A DNA stretch of 64,000 nucleotides from Ga0077536 sp943370145 (GTDB taxonomy: Bacteria > Pseudomonadota > Gammaproteobacteria > Ga0077536): assembly GCA_943370145.1 (NCBI GenBank), contig CALRPY020000019.1, positions 7,209-71,208 of the forward strand, given 5' to 3'. The translations under genes and the position numbers were made by a program. Below, piece by piece: positions 27,156 to 35,262 of this stretch; within the stretch, counting starts at the first letter, position 1, and each line of letters begins with the position of its first letter. The notes under the pieces were generated by a model. It searched no databases, was not told the origin of the DNA, and saw nothing but the letters and a program-made list of their open reading frames with translations.

Positions 27156-27785
27156 TCAGGCGCCCTGCGCGGGGACGACGCCGAGCGACTCGCAGAGATG
27201 GACCAGTTCGGCGAGTGAGCGGGCTTCCATTTTTTCCATGACCCGGCTGCGATGGACCTTGACGGTCTTCTCTGAGATGCCGAGGTCATGGGCCACCTGC
27301 TTGTTCAGCCGGCCGGCAATCACGCCTTCCATGACCTGGCGCTCGCGCGGCGACAGGCGTTCGAGGCGGGCCTCGATATTCCGTTGGACCTGACCACGTT
27401 CGACGGCAGAGGCATGGCGCTGCAGGGCCTGGCCGACAGCCGCCAGCAGCACATCGCCATCGACCGGCTTCATCAGGAAATCGAGTGCGCCGCGCTTGAT
27501 TGCGCTCACGCTGGTGGGTACGTCCCCGTGGGCGGTCAGGAACAGCACCGGAATGCCGACCCCCAGTTCCACCAGGCGCTCGTGCAGTTGCGGTCCCGAC
27601 AGACCGGGCATCTGCACGTCGAGGATTGCGCAGCCGACGCCCTGCAGCGGTAGCCGCGCGAGGAACTCATCCGCCGAGGCGAATGCTTCGACCGCATAGC
27701 CCGCCGAGCGCACGAGGCGCTCGAGGCCCCGCCGGACGGAGGCATCGTCATCCACCAGAAAAACGGTTTGCTCTTGTTCGATCAT
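27156..27785 (-). CDS. FixJ-family response regulator
   Basis: 209 residues. The receiver has Asp12-Asp13-Asp14, phosphoacceptor Asp56 (ILDVQMPG), Thr84 and Lys106 (LMKP). A LuxR-type helix-turn-helix follows (about 140-200) with LSPRERQVMEGVIAG and the recognition-helix region SEKTVKVHRS, as in FixJ/NarL. It should bind DNA and activate transcription when phosphorylated. The start ATG at 27785 has AGGA upstream and lies 34 bp after the kinase stop codon, so kinase and regulator are co-transcribed. Targets cannot be read from this window. Confidence 0.93.
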   Translation of the reverse strand: MIEQEQTVFLVDDDASVRRGLERLVRSAGYAVEAFASADEFLARLPLQGVGCAILDVQMPGLSGPQLHERLVELGVGIPVLFLTAHGDVPTSVSAIKRGALDFLMKPVDGDVLLAAVGQALQRHASAVERGQVQRNIEARLERLSPRERQVMEGVIAGRLNKQVAHDLGISEKTVKVHRSRVMEKMEARSLAELVHLCESLGVVPAQGA

Positions 27786-27819
27786 GCTGTCCTGCTCGTT
27801 CACGGGTTCGCTGGGGGCA

Positions 27820-30800
27820 TCAGGCATCCGGGGCGGCGTGAGCGGGCACCGGCAATTCGACGCTGAAACAGGCGCCGCCCCCGGGCATTCCCGGCTCGAG
27901 CCAGATGCGACCGCCCTGCGATTCCACGATGTTCCGGCAGACGGCGAGCCCCATGCCCATGCCCTGCTCCTTGGTGGTCCAGAACGCATCGAACACGGTG
28001 TCGGCCTTGTCCGCCGGAATGCCGGGCCCGGAATCGCAAACCATGATGTGTACGGTGCCGTTGCGCGTGCCGTGCGTGGAGATTGCAAGGCGTCGCTCGA
28101 GCACCGCCGGATCGCGCATCGCCTCGATGGCGTTCAGCACGAGGTTCAGCATCACCTGTTCGAACTGCGTCTTGTCAGCGTACACGCTGCAGCCGGCTTC
28201 GAACTCGGTGACCAGTTCGACGTTGGCGGCGATCAGCTCACCGTGCAGCAGCATCAGCAGTTCGTCCAGCGCCTGCTCGACGTCGAGCGCGGCACGGTCC
28301 GTCTCCTTCTGGCGCAGCATCGCCCGCAGGCCGTTGATGACCGCCGCCGCCCGTTTGTCGTCGCGCACGATGTCGCTGAAAATGGCATGGATTTCAGCAA
28401 GGTCGGGCTCGTCCTTCGCCATCAGGCGCAGCCCGGCCTGGGCATTGCTGAGAATGGCGGCGAGCGGCTGGTTCAACTCGTGCGCCAGGGACGCCGTCAG
28501 CGCACTGGCGCGCACCACGCGGTCCGCGTGGTAGAGCTGCCCGCGCAGCCGGCGGACCTCGTAGTCGGCCGCGCGGGCCTCGGTGACGTCCTGCACGGTG
28601 CCCAGGACACGCAAGGGATTGCCGTCGTCCGGCGAGTAACTGATCTCGGCGCGCGCACGCACCGTCGCCTCGGTGAAATCGGACCGCACGATGCGGTATT
28701 CGAACTCGTATCGCGGCTTCCTCGCCTCGAGCACCCGCTCGATGAGTGACATCACCCTGCACTGGTCGTCGAGGTGGATGTAACGCATCGGCGATTCGAT
28801 GTCGGCGGGCGCGCAGCCGTGGATGCGCCGCGCCTCCTCCGAGCCGGTCCACCTGCCGTCGTCCCGGTTCCATTCGATGCTGCCCAGCCTTGCGATGCGC
28901 TGCGCCTCACCGAGACTGTATCGGGCCGTTTGCAGCGCCAGTTCGGTGCGCCTGCGCTGCGTGATATCGACGACACTCGCCAACAGGTAGTCGGCGCCGT
29001 CGATTTCCAGCGGGCTGAACCCGACCTCGACCGCGATCTCGTCGCCGTTGAAGCGCAAGCCGGTGAACTCGCGACGGCACGGTAGCTGGCCCGGGTCCAG
29101 ATCGACTCCAATCTGGACGAATCGCTCGAGGGTTCCGGCCGGTCGCCATGACGGCAGCAGGGCCTGGGTGGGGCGTCCGACCAGCCGCTCGCGCCCGTAG
29201 CCGAAGATGGCTTCGAGCTGGCGGTTGACCATGACGATTCTTCCCTTGGCATCGAGCATCATCACGCCGTTCGGCGCGGCATCGACGACCTGCCGGAAGC
29301 GCTCCTCGCTGGCGCGCAAGGCCGCTTCCGCGCGCGAGCGCAGCAGGGCGTTGGCCAGCATCAGCGCGAGCAGATGGATCCGCTTCATGTAGTCGTCGGT
29401 CCACTGCCAGCGGCGACGGTTGAACGCCAGCGTCAGGATGAACGGCACCGCACCGTTGACGACCACCGGCATGTCGAGCGTCGACTGCACACCGAGCGCC
29501 TGTTTGGACGCCCGGTCGACCGCGGCCTCCGGCGGCAGATCGTCCAGCTGGCTCATGGGGTTCGGGTGCTGGCGCAGGCAGACCTGCTCGAAGGTCCACG
29601 GGAAGAGCTCCACGTAGTTCGGCCGCTTGGAGGCCGGCTCAACGGCGGGGTGGTAGGCGAGGTAGCGGATGTAGGCCTCGCGCCTGTCGTTGAAGACCTC
29701 GAAGAGCGCGCACTGGTCGGCGTCGAAGAAGGCCCGTATCTCCTCTAGCGCAGGCTCGATGGCCTGCTCCACCTGTTGCGCGGTCAGGCCGGCGAATCGC
29801 GCCGACAGCGTCGACACCAGCAGTTCGAAGTCGACCAGGCCTTGCGTCGTCTCCTCCAGCGCCTTGCGCGCGAGCGCGTTGGCGAACATCTGCCCCAGCA
29901 GCTTCAGGCGCTGCACCAGGGCCGGTTGCCAGGTGACCTGTCGCCTGGCAACCGAAAACGACGCGAAACCGATCAGCCGTTCCGCCTGCCTCAACGGAAT
30001 GGCGACCAGCGATTCAATCTCGGCGGCCGCCATGTACGCCCGCTCACCGGCAGCTTCAGGGGGGAGGTCCGCGATGCCGGAAACGACGATCGGCTCGCCG
30101 GCCTTCAGCGCACGCATCGACCACTCACAAAGACCCTCGACCTCTGCCGGGATCGCGGGCACGCCATGTCCGGCGTAGTGGTGGGTCCGCGCCAGCCTGT
30201 TGGTGGGCGGGACCAGCATCAGCAGCGTGCCGGCATCGAGTCCCAGGAACACCGTGATGCGGTGCAGGCTGCGCGTCAGTTCGACATCGATATCGCTGAC
30301 GGGCATCTGGATGAAGGTGGCCGACACGTCGAACAGCAGGCGTTCGAAACGCAGCGAATTGTCGAGCAGCCGGTCCCGCATCTTGCGCGTCAATGCGTTC
30401 GCGGCGAGTTCTGCGAAAGACTGCAAACGGTCGAGGAGCGCTGGACGCCAGTCCTGTTCAGTCCGCGCACCGAACAGGGCGAAGCCGACCACGCTCCCCG
30501 CTGCCGCCAGCGGCAGGCTCAGCATCGACCGCCAGTGACCGGCGGCGGGCAGCCAGCCGAGGTCTTCCTCCGCGGGCTGATCCGGGGCTTGCGCCAAGGA
30601 CCCGATCGGCACGCTGTGGCCGGCACGCGCGGCGGCGGACAGCCGGTGCCGCGCATCGCCCCAGCGCACCCGTGCGACAGCCAGCGCGGGATGCAAAGCG
30701 ATCTCGACATCCGCGCCGATGCAGATGATCTCACCCTCCTCGAATTGCACGAGGGCGACGAGTTCCAGCCCGAGCGCCTCGGCCAACCTGCCCAGCGCCA

Positions 30801-30981
30801 GGGTAACGCAGGCGTCGGTATTGGCGGCCGGCGCGGCAATCAATTCAGCGGACAGTTCCAGGAACTGCTGCTGCAGGCCGTGTGCGGCGGCGGCAGGCGG
30901 CGCGCCATCGGCGATCTCGGCGAGTGGTGAGCGAATAGGGTCCTCCAGTTTCGAACCAGTGCGGTCAGCCGCGAACGGCAA
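27820..30981 (-). CDS. Soluble multi-GAF, PAS-containing sensor histidine kinase
   Basis: 1053 residues without a membrane segment. Visible order: three GAF-like units (about 40-200, 205-375, 385-550), PAS (about 555-680, NGVMMLDAKGRIVMVN), a second PAS/PAC (about 690-800), a dimerisation/phosphoacceptor helix with His834 (SLAHELNQPLAAILSNAQAG), and an ATPase domain (about 930-1045) with a Gly-rich GMGMGLAVC lid. The H-box and catalytic domain are of the FixL/NtrB-like group. No heme-binding His signature of FixL could be recognised, so the signal may be a small cytoplasmic ligand bound by a GAF unit. It is followed by the FixJ-like regulator. Confidence 0.92.
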   Translation of the reverse strand: MPFAADRTGSKLEDPIRSPLAEIADGAPPAAAAHGLQQQFLELSAELIAAPAANTDACVTLALGRLAEALGLELVALVQFEEGEIICIGADVEIALHPALAVARVRWGDARHRLSAAARAGHSVPIGSLAQAPDQPAEEDLGWLPAAGHWRSMLSLPLAAAGSVVGFALFGARTEQDWRPALLDRLQSFAELAANALTRKMRDRLLDNSLRFERLLFDVSATFIQMPVSDIDVELTRSLHRITVFLGLDAGTLLMLVPPTNRLARTHHYAGHGVPAIPAEVEGLCEWSMRALKAGEPIVVSGIADLPPEAAGERAYMAAAEIESLVAIPLRQAERLIGFASFSVARRQVTWQPALVQRLKLLGQMFANALARKALEETTQGLVDFELLVSTLSARFAGLTAQQVEQAIEPALEEIRAFFDADQCALFEVFNDRREAYIRYLAYHPAVEPASKRPNYVELFPWTFEQVCLRQHPNPMSQLDDLPPEAAVDRASKQALGVQSTLDMPVVVNGAVPFILTLAFNRRRWQWTDDYMKRIHLLALMLANALLRSRAEAALRASEERFRQVVDAAPNGVMMLDAKGRIVMVNRQLEAIFGYGRERLVGRPTQALLPSWRPAGTLERFVQIGVDLDPGQLPCRREFTGLRFNGDEIAVEVGFSPLEIDGADYLLASVVDITQRRRTELALQTARYSLGEAQRIARLGSIEWNRDDGRWTGSEEARRIHGCAPADIESPMRYIHLDDQCRVMSLIERVLEARKPRYEFEYRIVRSDFTEATVRARAEISYSPDDGNPLRVLGTVQDVTEARAADYEVRRLRGQLYHADRVVRASALTASLAHELNQPLAAILSNAQAGLRLMAKDEPDLAEIHAIFSDIVRDDKRAAAVINGLRAMLRQKETDRAALDVEQALDELLMLLHGELIAANVELVTEFEAGCSVYADKTQFEQVMLNLVLNAIEAMRDPAVLERRLAISTHGTRNGTVHIMVCDSGPGIPADKADTVFDAFWTTKEQGMGMGLAVCRNIVESQGGRIWLEPGMPGGGACFSVELPVPAHAAPDA

Positions 30982-31176
30982 CGATTCGGCCCGCGCGACT
31001 GCCGTTCGACGGCCGGCCGCATGGCGAAAGCGATACTGCGAGTTTCGACTATCATCCGACGTGGCAAGACCCCGGGCAAGCAGCCTGGCCTGTCCGCAAC
31101 GACGCGAAATGACGGTTTTTTGACCCCATGCAGGCGCGGCGGCCCGGCCGAGGCCCGGTGCGGCAAGGCAGCACGG

Positions 31177-31833
31177 CTAGCGGTGCCGCGTCGCGCGGCC
31201 GCCGAACACGAGCCCGCAGGCACTGCCGGACAGCGCGAGCGCCATGTCCTTCTGGGCATCCCACACGTCGCCCTGCGTCCCGAGATAGGCAACGCCGAGG
31301 TCGCCGCCGAACAGCAGCGCCGCGCACCACTCGACGAGTTCGTAGACGACCGAGTGCGACCACAGGAAAGCGAGCGCCGGGAGCCAGCGCCAGACGCCCT
31401 GCCCCGGCGCGCGGGCCGCGAACAGCTCGAGCGCGGCGGGCATCATCAGGAGGCCGTAGAGGAAATGCATCAGGCGGTCATAGTGATTGCGCGACCAGCC
31501 GAGCGTCTCGTGCAGGGAACGTCCGGTCAGCGCGCGCCACCACTCGTCGTAGGGCACGAGGCTGTAGGTGTAATGGGCGCCGATTTCGTGCAGCAGCAGG
31601 AAGGCGCAGATGCACGCATACGCGAAATTCGAGAAGCGCAGCCGCCGGATCGTGCATACCAGCGCCGACAGCAGCGCGAAGGGCACGACGTGCTCGAGCA
31701 GCCAGTCCTCGCGGAACGCAGGCGCCCGGCCGAGGGCGACGAACACGCCCAGGAAGAGGCCGAGCAGCAAGGCCGGGAAGGCCAGCCCGGGTTTCTCCCG
31801 AGCCGGAATAGCCGCGCGCGCATCACCCGCCAC
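31177..31833 (-). CDS. DUF2238 (YjdF-like) membrane protein
   Basis: 218 residues from GTG at 31833, the best start compatible with the end of the M14 gene 5 bp upstream; no in-frame ATG exists between them, so the start is uncertain. Six hydrophobic segments are present. Conserved charged motifs LLLHEIGAHYTYS and NHYDRLMHFLYG, plus VYELVEW near the C-terminus, are the signature of DUF2238/YjdF. Function is unknown. Because it nearly abuts the M14 gene, it is probably the third gene of the two-peptidase operon. Confidence 0.82.
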   Translation of the reverse strand: MAGDARAAIPAREKPGLAFPALLLGLFLGVFVALGRAPAFREDWLLEHVVPFALLSALVCTIRRLRFSNFAYACICAFLLLHEIGAHYTYSLVPYDEWWRALTGRSLHETLGWSRNHYDRLMHFLYGLLMMPAALELFAARAPGQGVWRWLPALAFLWSHSVVYELVEWCAALLFGGDLGVAYLGTQGDVWDAQKDMALALSGSACGLVFGGRATRHR

Positions 31834-31838
31834 CCGCC

Positions 31839-33263
31839 TCAGCACTCCCGGTGCACGAACAGGGGTTCGCCGGGGACCAGCAGCCGGCGATACGCGGGAT
31901 GCGCAAACGCGCTGCTCGTGGACATCGGTTCCAGCAGCAGCGGCACGACGCGCCCGCACGGCTGGTCGAGCGGAATGCGCAAAGCGCCGGCCGGCAGATT
32001 GATGCGCACGGCCCCCGCCGCGCCGAGTTCCGGCGGCGCGTCGCGATGCACCCGTTCGACGACCCGCTCCTCGAGCGTCAATTCCCGCGCCCGCGCCAGC
32101 AGTTCGAATGCGAGCCCGTGGCGTAACAGCAGGTCACGCACGACCGGCACGTGGCGCGCCACGACATAGGCGCGTGGCGCGGGCACCGGTGGATGCGGCG
32201 CCATCCGGCGATGATCCGGGAAGGACAGGGTGACCACTTCGCCGCTGTCGAGGCGCCGCAGCGGGATGCGATGGACGGCGCCCTCGGCCGCGGCCACGTA
32301 GTCCGCACCGAGCACCAGCGGCTCACCCGGACGCGGTGGCGTGCTGGCCGACTGCAGCGCGAGAATCTCGGCCGCGCGCGCGGTCACCGCCAGCACGAAA
32401 GCACGGATGCACAGCACCTGCTTCGCGGTGCGCACCTCGATGTTCCGGAAGCTCGCGTAGCGTCCGTCCGTGGGATCGAGGCGGGTCTCGAGCAGGAAGG
32501 ACAGCGCGCCGAGCGCGCCCGCCTTGTTGCGGAAGCGCCTGATCGTGGTACCGCCGTGGGTGAGCGCCTGGTTCGTCGAGGTGATCTCGCGGATATAGCG
32601 CTGCGCATGCAGGCCACGGGCGCCGACGCGGGCGATGAGCGCCGGCAGCAGCACGCCTTCGCCATAGGCAAGCAGCGCGTGAGGCAGCGCCGGGTTGTTC
32701 GCCACGTCGAACTGGGCCTCGAACTCTGTCAGCCAACCCTCGCGGCCCAGTGTCCTGCGCTTCAGCGCGGCGGATTCGTGGGCATCGAGCACCACGTCCG
32801 GCCGGTAGCGCTGGACCGCCGCGTTCAGCGCCCGACTCTCGGGCTGCGACAGCAGCACGTAGTCACGGTTCAGATTGACGCGATTCGCATTGCGGCTGGC
32901 GTCGTCGTCGCGGCCGTCCGGGTTCGCGTTCGGCACGACCACGAATTCGGCCAGCGCCAGCAGATCGCGGAGGTCACCGTGCAGGAGCGCCCGGCCGATC
33001 TCGAGCAGCGCTTCACCGCCGGCCGGCTCGGAGCCGCCGTGATGGGAGCCGACCAGCATCACGCGCAGCCGGCGCGGTGCCGCGGGGGCGGCGGCGCGCC
33101 GGATGACGAGCGCCCGCAGCGGCATGCCGCGGACCGAGTAACCGAGCGTCTGGCAGTCGGCCTCGTCGCTCGTGGCGGCGAGGCGATCCAGGTAGGCGGC
33201 GACGTCGCGGGACGTCGAGACCCGCGTGTGGCCGCAGGCTTCGAGCGGCGTCGCAGGGTTCAC
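31839..33263 (-). CDS. M14-family zinc metallopeptidase, second of a tandem pair
   Basis: 474 residues from GTG at 33263, with GAGGAA upstream; the upstream open frame overlaps the preceding gene and is dropped. Zinc-site candidates are His and Glu in HHGGSEPAGGEA, His in DAHES (third ligand), and the catalytic Glu in LLETRLD. The metallopeptidase fold covers about residues 20-310, with a C-terminal domain of about 150 residues. Unlike its neighbour it has no signal peptide. It is 13 bp downstream of its paralogue and shares many segments with it, for example VVPNANPDGRD and THGGTTIRRFRN. M14 enzymes remove C-terminal residues or cleave peptidoglycan or amides. Confidence 0.85.
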   Translation of the reverse strand: MNPATPLEACGHTRVSTSRDVAAYLDRLAATSDEADCQTLGYSVRGMPLRALVIRRAAAPAAPRRLRVMLVGSHHGGSEPAGGEALLEIGRALLHGDLRDLLALAEFVVVPNANPDGRDDDASRNANRVNLNRDYVLLSQPESRALNAAVQRYRPDVVLDAHESAALKRRTLGREGWLTEFEAQFDVANNPALPHALLAYGEGVLLPALIARVGARGLHAQRYIREITSTNQALTHGGTTIRRFRNKAGALGALSFLLETRLDPTDGRYASFRNIEVRTAKQVLCIRAFVLAVTARAAEILALQSASTPPRPGEPLVLGADYVAAAEGAVHRIPLRRLDSGEVVTLSFPDHRRMAPHPPVPAPRAYVVARHVPVVRDLLLRHGLAFELLARARELTLEERVVERVHRDAPPELGAAGAVRINLPAGALRIPLDQPCGRVVPLLLEPMSTSSAFAHPAYRRLLVPGEPLFVHREC

Positions 33264-33276
33264 GCCGCGCGGTTCC

Positions 33277-34818
33277 TCACGGCGCCTTGGCGACGCCCTT
33301 GAACACCGGGTAGACGAAGTGGTCGCGTTCCCGCGCGACCATCGTCGCGTACTCCGGATAGCGGAACACGCTGCTCGTCGAGCGGGGATCGAGCAGCAGC
33401 ACCGCGGCGCGACCGTTGGCCTGCGCGGTGTCGATCGCAAGCGTGCCCGCCGGTGCCGTGATCTCGCGCGCTTCGCTCGCCAGCACCGCCACGCGTTCGG
33501 TGATGTTGGCTTGCGCCTCGAAGCGGCTCGCCTGGACCTCGACCTGCATCGGCTGCTCGAGCGCTTCGTAGACGATGCGGTGCTTGTCGAGCAGTGCGGC
33601 GATCGCCTGCTGGTGGTCGACGACGAGCAGCGTCGACGGCATCGGAATCTCGTCGGCGGTCTCGACCTTGCGGTGATCGCGGAACTCGATGTCCTCCAGC
33701 TCGCGCGTGTCGAGGCGACGCATCGGGATGCTGACCCTGGGATGCGCCTTGTCGAGGACGTAGCCGGCGTAGAGCTGGATGTTCTCGCGGGGGGCCGCTG
33801 CGCGCGCCCGCGCGACCTCGGCCATGATGTCGTCGCGGCGCTCGTGCATCAGGCGCAGGAAACTGCGGATGCAGATCAGCTGCTTCTCGAGCCGTACCGC
33901 GATGTTGCGGTAGGTCGGGAAGCTGTCCTCGCGCGAATCCAGCTTGGTCTCGACGAGGAACGCCGCCGCGCCGGACATGCCGGCGGTATTGCGGAAATTG
34001 CGCAGCGTCAGCCCGCCGTGGGTGATCGGCTGCCTGATGCTCGTGATCTCGCCGATGTAGCGATGCGCCGGCAGGCCCGCGGCGGTCACGCGCGCATTGA
34101 GTTCAGGCAGCAGGTCCTCGAGCGTGAATTTGCGCAGCGCGGCGGTGATGCCTGCATTGTTCGCGATTTCGAACTGCGCCTCGAAGTCGGTGAGATACCC
34201 GTCCTTGGCAAGGGTCTTGCGCTTCAGGATGGCCGATTCGTGCGAATCGAGCAGTGCCTCCGGCGCGTAGCGCGCGAGGACCTCCTTCATCACCCGCGTC
34301 TCGGCCTGCATCGCGAGCACGAAGTCGGTGTTGATGTTCACCCAGTTCGCGTTCGCGCGGCGCGTCAGGTCACGGCCGTCAGGGTTGGCGTTCGGCAACA
34401 GGACGATGTCCGCGTCCTTCAGCAGCGGCTTCAGTTCGCCGACCGCGAGCTCGCGCGCGATCACCATCAGCGCCTCGCCGCCGGCCGGTTCGGCCGCGCC
34501 GTGCTGGGAGCCGGTGACCATGATCGTCATGCGCCCGGGACCATCGGCGCCGGCGTGGTCGCGGAACACGAGCGCCTCGATCGGGCGCCCCTGCACCGAC
34601 TGGCCCACGACTTCCTTCGTCGCGAACGGCACCGCGGCCGCGACGGCGTCGAGGTAGGCGCTGATCTCAGCCGAAGTGCTGATGCGCTGGAACCTGGCCC
34701 GTTCCAGCGGCGTCGGCAATGCGACGTCGGCCTGCGCGAGCGTGGCGGCGAGGGACAACAGGGCAAGCGCCAGCCACGAGGACCGGCGTCGGGAGCTTTT
34801 TTCAGGTTTTGCGTTCAT
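33277..34818 (-). CDS. Exported M14-family zinc metallopeptidase, first of a tandem pair
   Basis: 513 residues from the ATG at 34818 with AGGA eight bases upstream. A signal peptide with a basic n-region and hydrophobic core 15-27 is cleaved near LAQA. The zinc-site candidates are SQHGAAEPAGGEA, DSHES and the catalytic Glu in LVETKLDS. Segments NANPDGRDL and THGGLTLRNFRN are shared with the downstream gene, showing that the two arose by duplication; this copy is periplasmic while the other is probably cytoplasmic. A C-terminal domain of about 160 residues ends in FKGVAKAP. It is divergent from the Anbu-linked transglutaminase operon across a 444-bp gap. Confidence 0.87.
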   Translation of the reverse strand: MNAKPEKSSRRRSSWLALALLSLAATLAQADVALPTPLERARFQRISTSAEISAYLDAVAAAVPFATKEVVGQSVQGRPIEALVFRDHAGADGPGRMTIMVTGSQHGAAEPAGGEALMVIARELAVGELKPLLKDADIVLLPNANPDGRDLTRRANANWVNINTDFVLAMQAETRVMKEVLARYAPEALLDSHESAILKRKTLAKDGYLTDFEAQFEIANNAGITAALRKFTLEDLLPELNARVTAAGLPAHRYIGEITSIRQPITHGGLTLRNFRNTAGMSGAAAFLVETKLDSREDSFPTYRNIAVRLEKQLICIRSFLRLMHERRDDIMAEVARARAAAPRENIQLYAGYVLDKAHPRVSIPMRRLDTRELEDIEFRDHRKVETADEIPMPSTLLVVDHQQAIAALLDKHRIVYEALEQPMQVEVQASRFEAQANITERVAVLASEAREITAPAGTLAIDTAQANGRAAVLLLDPRSTSSVFRYPEYATMVARERDHFVYPVFKGVAKAP

Positions 34819-35262
34819 GGGTCCTGGACTGTCGGCGGCGCGGGTACGAAGCGGCTGCATCCTCGCTCACGCTGATTGAACCAATGCTTAATCCGGGGCC
34901 GGTCGCCGGCACCCGTCGCTGGCTTCGCGGCGCCGAGGATACTTGAACCCAGCGCGCAAATCCCCCACCCGCCGGCGCGACGGCTGCCCCGGTCGCGGTC
35001 GCCGAGGGCGTGCCTGGCCCGTCGGCAGCATCCGGCGGCCCGGCCGCGCGGCCCGTGACGCCGACAGCCGACAGCTCCACCGCCGCATCCATCCGGCGCT
35101 CATTGCACCAGCGAAGTGCCATCATGACACGCAGCGTGCGTGCGCGATCGCGCGTGGTGCAAAAGCCGTGCAGCGCGTGAAATTCAGTCGCGCGGCGCGC
35201 TTGGCGCTCACTGACCCGCCCGATAAGCTTCAAGGCGAATCCTTCGTCCCGGGAGCATCGCA
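34819..35262 (+). other. Divergent intergenic region between M14 genes and the transglutaminase operon
   Basis: 444 bp without a credible gene; the 159-residue minus-strand frame here is Arg-rich and lacks any family pattern. Near the plus-strand gene a weak promoter-like pair occurs, TTGGCG at 35201-35206 with 17 bp to TAAGCT at 35224-35229 (3 of 6 in the -10). The region must hold start signals for both directions because both flanking operons begin here. I see no inverted repeat or tandem operator. Confidence 0.45.
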
